In this document: piece after piece, positions 13,044 through 25,912 of the stretch | Position numbering within the stretch: position 1 is the first letter of the stretch | Layout: every line of letters begins with the position of its first letter | Assembly: GCA_903813345.2 (NCBI GenBank) | Contig: CAIIXF020000213.1 | Location: 1 to 64,000, forward strand | From: Owenia fusiformis | Taxonomy: Eukaryota > Annelida > Polychaeta > Sabellida > Oweniidae | Direction: 5' to 3' | Length of the DNA stretch: 64,000 nt | The notes under the pieces: generated by a model | Told to the model about the DNA's origin: nothing | The model's database searches: none | The model's input: the letters and a program-made list of their open reading frames with translations, nothing else | Program-made: the position numbers and the translations under genes

Positions 13044-14775
13044 CTAGATTTGTGAAATTGAACAAGTTCAATTTAAGACTCCAGATTTATTTTACCTAGA
13101 TAGATCAGTAAAGAGCTGAGTAAGTAACTGAGTAATTAGCTGAGTAAGTACCTTAGTAGTAGTTGAGTAAGTAGCTGAGTAAGTAACTGAGTAAAAAGCT
13201 GAGTAGGTAGCTGAGTAAGTAGCTGAGTAAGTACCTGAGTTAGTAGCTGAGTAAGTTGCTAAGTAAGTAATAACTAATTAAGTAATTGAGTAAGTAGCTG
13301 AGTAGGTAGAGAGGTAAAGTAGGGTATGCAGGAATTTTTGAAAGTATATTTGATCAATCTGCATCGTGAATACTGGCAAGTGCGAATTTCAAACTTCAAA
13401 ATGGCGTAGAATCTAAACCGGGGGTCGGATTGCAATTTTAATTTCAGATCCGGATTCCTGAGGAAATTCTACCCCTAATTCATAACTCATACTTTAAAAT
13501 TGGAGATTTTTTATTTTGACCTACATTTCGGACACCATATCTCATATATCTTTTGAACTAGGTATTTTGGTGTCCGAACTTTGAAGGAAAGTGTAGCTTT
13601 TGAGGTCCCCTTCTTCTATGGGCTTTCATTATGTTTAGCTGTACTCATTCTTTATCTCGTATTTTTACACTTCAAAAAATTATTCGGTCCCATTGATTTA
13701 ACATGGGGCACCAAATTTAGCGATTTTTGAGATCTCAAAACGCCATTACTTCAGAACAAGTAGTCAGATCGAAATTTGGTTTGCAGATTCGGATTCCTAA
13801 CAAAATTCTACCCCTAATTCATAACTCATACGTTAAATTTAGATTTTTTTATTTTGACCTACTTTTTGGACACGCCATAACTTCCGAACCGGAAGTGGGA
13901 TCGAAATATGGTTTGCAGATTCGGATTCCTGATAAAATTCTACCCCTAATTCATAACTCATAAGTTAAATTTGAAGAATTTTTTATTTTGACCTACTTTT
14001 GGGACACCATATCTCAAAAGTGGGTCAAAATACTTCCTGACGGCAAAAGGCTAACACTATGAGCACACTCTTGGCTACATGTATACACAATTTCGAAGAA
14101 TATAATTAAAGTGTAGTGTCAGAATCGCAAAAATAAGGAAAAACTTTGAATTTGACCTAGATTTTGACCTAGGCATTTTTGTGTCCAAATTTTTAAGCTA
14201 GATGCCTTTTGAGGTCCCCTTCTTTCAAAAGCTTCCATTATATTTAGCTGAACTCAGTCTATATTTCGTATTTTTCACTTCAAAAAAATCTTTTTTCCCA
14301 TTGACTTAACATGGGCACCAAATTTAGCGATTTTTGAGCTTTCAAAACGCCATAACTTCCGTACTAGATGTCGGATCGAAATTTTGTTTGCAGATTCAGG
14401 TTCCTGAGATCATTCTACACTTATTTCATAGCTCACATGTTGAATTTGGAGAACTTTTTGTTCTGACCTACTTTCCGGATGCCATATCTCAAAATCGGTA
14501 CGAGTAATTAAAAATCTGATGGCATATCTTTGAAAGAGCTGTTACTAAGCTACATGATGAAAAAAAGACAAAGTTGTTTCAATAAATAACGACGAAGATA
14601 ATTGAAAGAATGTTGAAAATGCAAGATTTGACCTAGTTCTTGACCTTTGACCTAGATAAAAATTTGACCTAATTTCCCATCATCCCAGATACATTCCCTA
14701 GTCAATCATGTAAGCAGCTTAAAGTAAGCTCTTCTAGTTGGTGAGAAATCTTGTAAGGAGGAAGAGGAAGAATAA
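13044..14775 (+). mobile_element. Array element E6, internally deleted relative of E5
   Basis: The first 500 bp closely match E5, including the minisatellite at 13110-13320. A deletion near 13545 (CATATCTCATATATC) joins two parts of the subrepeat. The element ends with the same 3' module (about 14625-14775) and GGAAGAATAA. Confidence 0.65.
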
Positions 14776-16390
14776 CTAGACTTGGGAAATTGAACGAAGT
14801 TCAATTTCAGACTCCAGATCCAGACTTTTTTAAGCCCAGTCATCTAAAATAAGCCGAGTCATCCAGAATAAGCTGAGTCATCCAGAATAAGATGGATGGA
14901 TAAAACAGGAAGGTAGGATAGGATAGAATGGGAAGGAACGATAGGATAGAATAAGAAAGACGGATAGGATAGAACAGAATAGGAAGAAAGGATATGATAG
15001 GAGAGGATAGGAAGGATAGGAAGGAAAGGATACGAAGGAAGGATAGGATAGGATAGGATCAGATAGGAAGGATGGATGAATTTTTCAATATTTTCTTCTC
15101 TACTCTTGACTTTCTATCAGGATACCATCAGATCGATTTTCCGAAATTTCAAAACGCCATAACTTCCGAACCGGAAGTTGGATCTAAATTTGATTTAAAG
15201 ATTCGGATTCCTGACAAAATTCTACCCCTAATTCATAACTCATACATTAAATTTGGCGCATTTTTATTTTGACCTACTTTTTGGACACGCCATAACTTCG
15301 GAACCGGAAGTCGGATCGAAATTTGGTTTACAGATTCGGATTTCTGAGAAAATTCTATTCTTAATTCATAGCTCAAACGTTAAATTTGGAAAACTTTTTA
15401 TTTTGACCTACTTTTCGGACACCATATCTCAAAAGTGGGTCAAAATACTTTCTGACGGCAAAAAGCTAACACTATTAGCACACTCTTGGCTACAAGTATA
15501 CAAAATTTCGAACAATATAATTAAAGTGTAGTGTCAGAATCGCAAAAATAAGGAAAAACTTTGAAGTTGACCTAGATTTTGACCTAGGCCCTGGACTGGA
15601 TTTAGACCTAGACTTGACTTGGACCTGGACATGTACCTGGACTTGGATTGAATGAGAAGGAAGAATAGGATAGAATAGGAAGGAAGGATAGGAAGGAAGG
15701 ATAGATAGGAAGGGAGAATCATCCAGAATAAGATCATCTAGATAGAAAGGATAGGATAGACCTAAATTTTGATCTAGGTCCTGGACTGGATTTGGACCTA
15801 GACTTGACTTGGACAAAACTGGACTTGGACCTGGACTTGGACCTGGACTTGACCTTGACTTGGACCTGGAAATGGACTGGACTGGTATTTTTTCAATTTT
15901 ATTTCACTTTTCTTGACATTCTATGAGGGTACCATCAGATCGATTTTCCTCGAACTTTCAAAACGTCATTACTCCTGAACCGGAAGTCGGATATCAATTC
16001 GGTTTTCAGATTCGGAATCCTGAGAAAATTTCCTATAAGACTATTATCCTGGACATCGGATTCGGAGACATTTTTTCGGACCTCGTTTTCGGACACTGAT
16101 ATCTCGAAATCGGTTCGAGATATCAAAAAACTAAATCGACCCTAGCTTTCCTACTTTTTTATGAGGAACACAATGAAAAAAACCCGGATCGAAAATACTG
16201 AAGGACGACTGAGAAAATTGAAAAAAGTGACAAAGTACTGGATTTGACCCAGTTCCTGACCTTTGACCTAGATAAAAATTTGACCTAATTTCCGAGAAAC
16301 TAGATACTGGACCTAAATTAACCATATACAGGTCTTGACTCAATGTCTTCTAGTTAAGGAGAAAACGTTGGAAGAATAATAATAATAATA
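14776..16390 (+). mobile_element. Array element E7, near-identical copy of E3
   Basis: I compared 14776-16375 with 7667-9258 by eye and found no substitutions, only an extra 12-bp CTGGACTTGGAC unit near 15830 and a different (TAA)n length. The flanks on both sides differ, so the copy boundaries coincide with CTAG and the GAAGAA(TAA)n end. Confidence 0.8.
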
Positions 16391-16561
16391 ATAATAATAA
16401 AGAAGAATACTGGCAAAAACAATAGACTCCAGATTGACATCTGGAGTCTAATAATAAAGAAAACTGGCAAAAGCAATAGACTCCAGATTTTCATCTGGAG
16501 TCTAATAATAATAAAGAAAACTGGCAAAAGCAATAGACTCCAGATTTTCATCTGGAGTCTA
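16391..16561. repeat. Three short hairpin units in a TAA-rich tract
   Basis: Three units of about 60-65 bp carry the stem AGACTCCAGAT...ATCTGGAGTCT, spacer ACTGGCAAAAGCAAT-like, and (AAT)n. They match the tract at 10694-10817 and sit immediately before the 717-bp satellite. Confidence 0.75.
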
Positions 16562-19500
16562 ATAATAGGATTTGCCCATACGCGTATAGAGGGAAATGGC
16601 TCTACGGACGCTCTGAGGGCCTATAATGGTCGATTAAAGGTCGGGGAATCTAGGGAGGTAGTTGGGGAGAATGCCTGGCTCGTGCTTCGCGGATCCGTCG
16701 AGGTCAAAAAATAGTCCTTCAAAAAAGAGGCCTTCCAGACGTCCATACAGAGCTTTCGACGTAGATTCGAGCAGCGTACGTGTCGTTCTACATTCCGCAA
16801 TCGTTAGTTGGACGAAGGGAAACGTTGTTTTAGAAATGCTCTAGTCATCGTCCGGGCCTATTTTCTTTCAAATGTCTGTTGTTCGCAGAGATACGTATAC
16901 ATGGTGTATACCAGGTGTCGTCTAGATATACGGCAACGGTGGCCCGTACGCGAACTTCAAACGCGTATATCTCGATAACTAATGGTCGGATTGAAATTTG
17001 GTTCACTGTTTTTTTAACGCTCGGAAAACTGTCTTTCCGACCAGCTAGTTTTCCTCCGATTCTGACTTCTTAAGGAGGCTCGAGAGGCCGAAATAGCGGA
17101 AATGCAGATTTCGACCTAGATTTCGACCTTTGACCCAGATAAGGATTTGACCTAATTTCCCACCAACTACGCCTAGCCCCCTAACAACGTGTATGAGTAG
17201 ATTTATCCAAATATCTCTCGTTGGCGAGAACGTGTGTGAGGAGGATTTTTGCTTTTTGCACATACGAAAGCAAAAATCATAATAGGATTTGCCCATACGC
17301 GTATAGAGGGAAATGGCTCTACGGACGCTCTGAGGGCCTATAATGGTCGATTAAAGGTCGGGGAATCTAGGGAGGTAGTTGGGGAGAATGCCTGGCTCGT
17401 GCTTCGCGGATCCGTCGAGGTCAAAAAATAGTCCTTCAAAAAAGAGGCCTTCCAGACGTCCATACAGAGCTTTCGACGTAGATTCGAGCAGCGTACGTGT
17501 CGTTCTACATTCCGCAATCGTTAGTTGGACGAAGGGAAACGTTGTTTTAGAAATGCTCTAGTCATCGTCCGGGCCTATTTTCTTTCAAATGTCTGTTGTT
17601 CGCAGAGATACGTATACATGGTGTATACCAGGTGTCGTCTAGATATACGGCAACGGTGGCCCGTACGCGAACTTCAAACGCGTATATCTCGATAACTAAT
17701 GGTCGGATTGAAATTTGGTTCACTGTTTTTTTAACGCTCGGAAAACTGTCTTTCCGACCAGCTAGTTTTCCTCCGATTCTGACTTCTTAAGGAGGCTCGA
17801 GAGGCCGAAATAGCGGAAATGCAGATTTCGACCTAGATTTCGACCTTTGACCCAGATAAGGATTTGACCTAATTTCCCACCAACTACGCCTAGCCCCCTA
17901 ACAACGTGTATGAGTAGATTTATCCAAATATCTCTCGTTGGCGAGAACGTGTGTGAGGAGGATTTTTGCTTTTTGCACATACGAAAGCAAAAATCATAAT
18001 AGGATTTGCCCATACGCGTATAGAGGGAAATGGCTCTACGGACGCTCTGAGGGCCTATAATGGTCGATTAAAGGTCGGGGAATCTAGGGAGGTAGTTGGG
18101 GAGAATGCCTGGCTCGTGCTTCGCGGATCCGTCGAGGTCAAAAAATAGTCCTTCAAAAAAGAGGCCTTCCAGACGTCCATACAGAGCTTTCGACGTAGAT
18201 TCGAGCAGCGTACGTGTCGTTCTACATTCCGCAATCGTTAGTTGGACGAAGGGAAACGTTGTTTTAGAAATGCTCTAGTCATCGTCCGGGCCTATTTTCT
18301 TTCAAATGTCTGTTGTTCGCAGAGATACGTATACATGGTGTATACCAGGTGTCGTCTAGATATACGGCAACGGTGGCCCGTACGCGAACTTCAAACGCGT
18401 ATATCTCGATAACTAATGGTCGGATTGAAATTTGGTTCACTGTTTTTTTAACGCTCGGAAAACTGTCTTTCCGACCAGCTAGTTTTCCTCCGATTCTGAC
18501 TTCTTAAGGAGGCTCGAGAGGCCGAAATAGCGGAAATGCAGATTTCGACCTAGATTTCGACCTTTGACCCAGATAAGGATTTGACCTAATTTCCCACCAA
18601 CTACGCCTAGCCCCCTAACAACGTGTATGAGTAGATTTATCCAAATATCTCTCGTTGGCGAGAACGTGTGTGAGGAGGATTTTTGCTTTTTGCACATACG
18701 AAAGCAAAAATCATAATAGGATTTGCCCATACGCGTATAGAGGGAAATGGCTCTACGGACGCTCTGAGGGCCTATAATGGTCGATTAAAGGTCGGGGAAT
18801 CTAGGGAGGTAGTTGGGGAGAATGCCTGGCTCGTGCTTCGCGGATCCGTCGAGGTCAAAAAATAGTCCTTCAAAAAAGAGGCCTTCCAGACGTCCATACA
18901 GAGCTTTCGACGTAGATTCGAGCAGCGTACGTGTCGTTCTACATTCCGCAATCGTTAGTTGGACGAAGGGAAACGTTGTTTTAGAAATGCTCTAGTCATC
19001 GTCCGGGCCTATTTTCTTTCAAATGTCTGTTGTTCGCAGAGATACGTATACATGGTGTATACCAGGTGTCGTCTAGATATACGGCAACGGTGGCCCGTAC
19101 GCGAACTTCAAACGCGTATATCTCGATAACTAATGGTCGGATTGAAATTTGGTTCACTGTTTTTTTAACGCTCGGAAAACTGTCTTTCCGACCAGCTAGT
19201 TTTCCTCCGATTCTGACTTCTTAAGGAGGCTCGAGAGGCCGAAATAGCGGAAATGCAGATTTCGACCTAGATTTCGACCTTTGACCCAGATAAGGATTTG
19301 ACCTAATTTCCCACCAACTACGCCTAGCCCCCTAACAACGTGTATGAGTAGATTTATCCAAATATCTCTCGTTGGCGAGAACGTGTGTGAGGAGGATTTT
19401 TGCTTTTTGCACATACGAAAGCAAAAATCATAATAGGATTTGCCCATACGCGTATAGAGGGAAATGGCTCTACGGACGCTCTGAGGGCCTATAATGGTCG

Positions 19501-21581
19501 ATTAAAGGTCGGGGAATCTAGGGAGGTAGTTGGGGAGAATGCCTGGCTCGTGCTTCGCGGATCCGTCGAGGTCAAAAAATAGTCCTTCAAAAAAGAGGCC
19601 TTCCAGACGTCCATACAGAGCTTTCGACGTAGATTCGAGCAGCGTACGTGTCGTTCTACATTCCGCAATCGTTAGTTGGACGAAGGGAAACGTTGTTTTA
19701 GAAATGCTCTAGTCATCGTCCGGGCCTATTTTCTTTCAAATGTCTGTTGTTCGCAGAGATACGTATACATGGTGTATACCAGGTGTCGTCTAGATATACG
19801 GCAACGGTGGCCCGTACGCGAACTTCAAACGCGTATATCTCGATAACTAATGGTCGGATTGAAATTTGGTTCACTGTTTTTTTAACGCTCGGAAAACTGT
19901 CTTTCCGATCAGCTAGTTTTCCTCCGATTCTGACTTCTTAAGGAGGCTCGAGAGGCCGAAATAGCGGAAATGCAGATTTCGACCTAGATTTCGAGCTTTG
20001 ACCCAGATAAGGATTTGACCTAATTTCCCACCAACTACGCCTAGCCCCCTAACAACGTGTATGAGTAGATTTATCCAAATATCTCTCGTTGGCGAGAACG
20101 TGTGTGAGGAGGATTTTTGCTTTTTGCACATACGAAAGCAAAAATCATAATAGGATTTGCCCATACGCGTATAGAGGGAAATGGCTCTACGGACGCTCTG
20201 AGGGCCTATAATGGTCGATTAAAGGTCGGGGAATCTAGGGAGGTAGTTGGGGAGAATGCCTGGCTCGTGCTTCGCGGATCCGTCGAGGTCAAAAAATAGT
20301 CCTTCAAAAAAGAGGCCTTCCAGACGTCCATACAGAGCTTTCGACGTAGATTCGAGCAGCGTACGTGTCGTTCTACATTCCGCAATCGTTAGTTGGACGA
20401 AGGGAAACGTTGTTTTAGAAATGCTCTAGTCATCGTCCGGGCCTATTTTCTTTCAAATGTCTGTTGTTCGCAGAGATACGTATACATGGTGTATACCAGG
20501 TGTCGTCTAGATATACGGCAACGGTGGCCCGTACGCGAACTTCAAACGCGTATATCTCGATAACTAATGGTCGGATTGAAATTTGGTTCACTGTTTTTTT
20601 AACGCTCGGAAAACTGTCTTTCCGACCAGCTAGTTTTCCTCCGATTCTGACTTCTTAAGGAGGCTCGAGAGGCCGAAATAGCGGAAATGCAGATTTCGAC
20701 CTAGATTTCGACCTTTGACCCAGATAAGGATTTGACCTAATTTCCCACCAACTACGCCTAGCCCCCTAACAACGTGTATGAGTAGATTTATCCAAATATC
20801 TCTCGTTGGCGAGAACGTGTGTGAGGAGGATTTTTGCTTTTTGTACATACGAAAGCAAAAATCATAATAGGATTTGCCCATACGCGTATAGAGGGAAATG
20901 GCTCTACGGACGCTCTGAGGGCCTATAATGGTCGATTAAAGGTCGGGGAATCTAGGGAGGTAGTTGGGGAGAATGCCTGGCTCGTGCTTCGCGGATCCGT
21001 CGAGGTCAAAAAATAGTCCTTCAAAAAAGAGGCCTTCCAGACGTCCATACAGAGCTTTCGACGTAGATTCGAGCAGCGTACGTGTCGTTCTACATTCCGC
21101 AATCATTAGTTGGACGAAGGGAAACGTTGTTTTAGAAATGCTCTAGTCATCGTCCGGGCCTATTTTCTTTCAAATGTCTGTTGTTCGCAGAGATACGTAT
21201 ACATGGTGTATACCAGGTGTCGTCTAGATATACGGCAACGGTGGCCCGTACGCGAACTTCAAACGCGTATATCTCGATAACTAATGGTCGGATTGAAATT
21301 TGGTTCACTGTTTTTTTAACGCTCGGAAAACTGTCTTTCCGACCAGCTAGTTTTCCTCCGATTCTGACTTCTTAAGGAGGCTCGAGAGGCCGAAATAGCG
21401 GAAATGCAGATTTCGACCTAGATTTCGACCTTTGACCCAGATAAGGATTTGACCTAATTTCCCACCAACTACGCCTAGCCCCCTAACAACGTGTATGAGT
21501 AGATTTATCCAAATATCTCTCGTTGGCGAGAACGTGTGTGAGGAGGATTTTTGCTTTTTGCACATACGAAAGCAAAAATCA
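16562..21581 (+). repeat. Satellite: seven 717-bp units, nearly identical, CpG-rich
   Basis: Unit starts (AGGATTTGCCCATACGCGTA) are at about 16566, 17283, 18000, 18717, 19434, 20151 and 20868, exactly 717 bp apart. Only a few substitutions were seen, for example near 19909, 19995, 20844 and 21105. Each unit ends with the 12-bp-stem hairpin GATTTTTGCTTT...AAAGCAAAAATC, then ATAAT. The units are visibly richer in CG dinucleotides (ACGCGT, TACGCG) than the flanks. They share diverged modules with the surrounding elements: GGTCGGATTGAAATTTGGTT, a GACCTAGATTTCGACC block, and TTTGACCTAATTTCCCACCA. Open frames of 60-83 codons repeat every 717 bp on both strands and have no recognisable domain. Confidence 0.95.
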
Positions 21582-23225
21582 CTAGATTTGTAAATTGAAC
21601 AAAGTTCAATTTAAGACTCCAGATTGATTTACTTGAGTAGGTAGCTGAGTAAGTGACTGAGTAGCAAGCTGAGTAAGTAGATGATTAAGTAATTGAGTGA
21701 GGAGCTGAGTAGGTAGCTGAGAAGGAAGCTGAGTAAGCAGCTGAGTAGGTAGCTGAGTAAGTAGCTGAGTAGGTAGCCGAGAAGTAGGTAGCTAAGTAGG
21801 AAGCTGAGTAGGTATGTAGGTAGGTAGGTAAGTAGGAATTTTTGACCGAAAGTCGGATTGAAATTTGGTTTGCAGATTCAGATTCCTGGGAAAATTCTAC
21901 CCTTATTTCATAACTCATACATTAAATTTGGAGATTTTTTTATTTTGACCCACTTTTAGGATGCCATATCTCAAAAATGGGTCAAAATACTTTCTGACGG
22001 CAAAAAGCTATCACTATGAGCACACTCTTTTCTACCTGTATACAAAATTTTGAAGCAAATCCTAAACCTGTAGTGCCAGAATCGTAAAAATAAGGAAAAA
22101 CTATGAATTTGACCTAGATTTTGACCTAGGCATTTTGGTTTCCAAATATTGAAACTAGGTAGCTTTTGAGGTCCCCCTCTTTTATAGGAATTCATTATCT
22201 TAAGCTGTACTCAGTCTATATCTCGTATTTTACACTTCAAAAAATCTTTTTTCCTTGACTTTCTATCAGGATACCATCAGATCGATTTTTCTCGAAATTT
22301 CAAAACGCCATAACTTCCGAACGGGAAGTCGGATCGAAATTTGGTTTGCAGATTCGGATTCCTGAGAAAATTCTATCCTTAATTCATAACTCATACGTTG
22401 AGTTTGGAGAAATTTTTATTTTGACCTACTTTTCGGACACCATATCTCAAAAGTGGGTCAAAATACTTTCTGACGGCAACAGGCTATCACTATAAGCACA
22501 CTCTTGGCTATATGTATACAAAATTTCGAAGAATATGATTAATCTGTAGTGTCAGAATCGCAAAAATAAGGAAAAACTTTGAATTTGACCTAGATTTTGA
22601 CCTAGGTATTTTGGTGTCCAAAATTTTATGAAAAGAAGGTCTTGAGGTCCCTTTCTTTTATGGGCTTCCATTATGTTTAGCTGTGCTTAGTCTATATCTC
22701 GTATTTTACACTTCAAAAAAATATTTTTTCCCATTGAATTAACATGGGGCACCAAATCTAGCGATTTTTGAATTTTCAAAACGCCATAACTTCTGAACCG
22801 GAAGTCAGATCGAAATTTAATTTTCAGATTCGGAATCCTGAGAAAATTATCTATAAGACTGATATCCTGGACATTGGATTCGGAGAACTTTTTTTTGGAC
22901 CTCGTTTTCGGACACTGATATCTCGAAATCGGTTAGAGATACCAAAAAACTAAATCGACCCTAGCTTTTTTACTTTTTTATGAGGAACACAATGAAAAAA
23001 ACCCGGATCAAAATTATTGAAGGACGACTGAGATAATAGGAAAAAGTGACAAAGTACTGGATTTGACCTAGTTCTTGACCTTTGACCTAGATAAAAATTT
23101 GACCTAATTTCCCATAATCCCAGATACATTCCCTAGTTGATCATGTAAGCAGCTTAAAGTAAGTTCTTCTAGTTGGTGAGAAATCTTGTAAGGAGGAAGA
23201 ATAAGAAAAAAAATAATAATAATAA
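21582..23225 (+). mobile_element. Array element E8
   Basis: CTAG starts directly after the last satellite hairpin, without a TAA tract. The AAATTGAAC/GTTCAATTT hairpin, an AGCTGAGTAGGT-type minisatellite (about 21640-21835), core subrepeats, and a 3' module near 23060-23210 ending AGGAGGAAGAATAA then (AAT)n follow. Confidence 0.65.
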
Positions 23226-25912
23226 CTAGATTTGTGAAATTGAACAAGTTCAATTTAAGACTCCAGATTTATTTGACCTAGTTTGATCAGTAAAGAGCTG
23301 AGTAAGTAACTGAGTAATTAACTGAGTAAGTACCTTAGTAGTAGTTGAGTAAGTAGCTGAGTAAGTAACTGAGTAAAAAGCTGAGTAGGTAGCTGAGTAA
23401 GTACCTGAGTTAGTAGCTGAGTAAGTTGCTAAGTAAGTAATAACTAATTAAGTAATTGAGTAAGTAGTCAAATAAGTAGCTGGGTAGGTAGAGAGGTAAA
23501 GTAGGGTATGCAGGAATTTTTGAAAGTATATTTGATCAATCTGCATCGTGAATACTGGCAAGTGCGAATTTCAAACTTCAAAATGGTGTAGAATCTAAAC
23601 CGGGGGTCGGATTGCAATTTTAATTTCAGATCCGGATTCCTGAGGAAATTCTACCCCTAATTCATAACTCATACTTTAAAATTGGAGATTTTTTTATTTT
23701 GACCTACATTTCGGACACCATATCTCAAAAGTGGGTCAAAAAACTTATTGACGGCAAAATGTTACATTATCAGCACACTCTTTGCTACAAGTATACAAAA
23801 TTTCGGAGAATATCATTGAAGTGTAGTGTCAGAATCGCAAAATAAAAAAAAAACTATGAATTTGAACTAGGTATTTTGGTGTCCAAACATTGAAGGAAAG
23901 TAGCTTTTGAGGTCCCCTTCTTCTATGGGCTTTCATTATGTTTAGCTGTACTCATTCTATATCTCGTATTTTTATACTTCAAAAAATTATTCGGTCCCAT
24001 TGATTTAACATTGGGCACCAAATTTAGCGATTTTTGAGATTTCAAAACGCCATAACTTCAGAACAAGTAGTCGGATCGAAATTTGGTTTGCAGATCTAGA
24101 TTTCTGAGAACATTTTACCCTTAATTCATAACTCATACGTTAAATTTGGAAAACTTTTAACTTTGGCCTACTTTTCGGACACCATATCTCAAAAGTGGGT
24201 CAAAATACTTTCTGACGGCAAAACGCTAACACTATTAGCATACTCTTTGCTACCTGTATACAAAATCTTAAAGCAAATCTTTTAAATATAGTGTCAGAAT
24301 CGCAAAAATAAGGGAAAACTATAAATTTGACCTAGATTTTGACCTAGGCATTTTGGTGTCCAAATTTTGGAGCTAAGTAGCCTTCGAGGTCCCCTTCTTT
24401 AATAGGCTTTCATTATATTAAGCTGTACTCAGTCTATATCTCGTATTTTACACTTCAAAAAAATTTTTTTTCCCATTGACATAACATGGGGCAGCAAATT
24501 TAGCGATTTTTGAGCTTTCAAAACACCATAACTTCCGAACAGGAGGTCGAATCAAAATTTGATTTGCAGATTCAGATTCCTGATAAAATTCTACCCCTTA
24601 TTCATAACTCATACGTTACATTTGAAGATTTTTTTATTTTGACCTACTTTTGGGACACCATATCTCAAAAGTGGGTCAAAATACTTTCTGACGGCAAAAG
24701 GCTAACACTATTAGCACACTCTTGGCTACATGTATACACAATTTCGAAGAATATAATTAAAGTGTAGTGTCAGAATCGCAAAAATAAGGAAAAGCTTTGA
24801 ATTTGACCTAGATTTTGACCTAGGCATTTTGTTGTCCAAATTTTCAAGATTAGAAGGTTTTGAGGTCCCCTTCTTTTATGGGCTTCCATTACGTTTAGCT
24901 GTACTTAGTCTATATCTCGTATTTTACACTTCAAAAAAATATTTTTCCCATTGACATAACATGGGGCACCAAATTTAGCGATTTTTGAGCTTTCAAAACG
25001 CAATAACTTCCGAACCGGAAGTCGGATCGAAATTTGGTTTGCAGATTCGGATTCCTGAGAAAATTCTATACTTAATTCATAACTCAAACGTCAAATTTTG
25101 AGAATTTTTTATTTTGACCTACTTTTCGGACACCATATCTCAAAAATGGGGCAAAATACTTTCTGACGGCAAAAGGCTAACACTATTAGCAGACTCTTAG
25201 CTACATGTATACAAAATTTCGAAGAATATAATTAATCTGTTGTGTCAGAATCGCAAAAATAAGGAAAAACTTTGAATTTGACCTAGATTTTGACCTAGGC
25301 ATTTTGGTGTCCAAATTTTGAAGCTAGATGGCTTATGAGGTCCCCTTCTTTTAAAAGCTTTCATTATATTTAGCTGAACTCAGTCTATATTTCGTATTTT
25401 TCACTTCAAAAATTTTTTTTTCCCATTGACTTAACATGGGCACCAAATTTAGCGATTTTTGAGCTTTCAAAACGCCATAACTTCCGAACGAGTAGTCGGA
25501 TCAAAATTTGGTTTGCAGATTCGGATTCCTGAGAAAATTCTACCCTTATTTCATAGCTCATATGTTAAATTTGGAGAACATTTTGGTTTTGACCTACTTT
25601 CAGGACGCCATATCTCAAAATCGCTAAGAGTAATCAAAAAACGGATGGCACACTCTCGATTTGTTTTTTTCTAAGCTACAAGTAGAAACTAAGATGAAGT
25701 AGTTACGACAAACAACAACGAAGATAATTGACAGAATGTTGATTTGACCTTAATTTGACCTAGTTCTTGACCCTTGACCTAGATAAAAATTTGACCTAAT
25801 TTCCCATCATCCCAGGTACTGCCCCTAGTTGATCATGTAAGCAGCTTAAAGTAAATTCTTTTAGTTGGTGAGAAATCTGGGAAGGAGGAAGATTCTGAAA
25901 GAATAATAATAA
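23226..25912 (+). mobile_element. Array element E9, longest copy
   Basis: The 5' part nearly matches E5 and E6 (minisatellite about 23290-23510). Four core subrepeats are marked by AAATTTAGCGATTTTTGAG at about 24020, 24495, 24970 and 25445, spaced 473-477 bp. The 3' module (about 25745-25905) ends in GAATAATAATAA. Confidence 0.7.

Noticed and set aside
16662-21565. Open frames of 60-83 codons repeating every 717 bp on both strands
   Set aside because: They are copies of the satellite unit, lie in conflicting frames and show no domain or splice context.
16562-21581. CRISPR-like regular repetition
   Set aside because: The units are directly contiguous 717-bp satellites without short repeats and unique spacers, and the DNA is eukaryotic.
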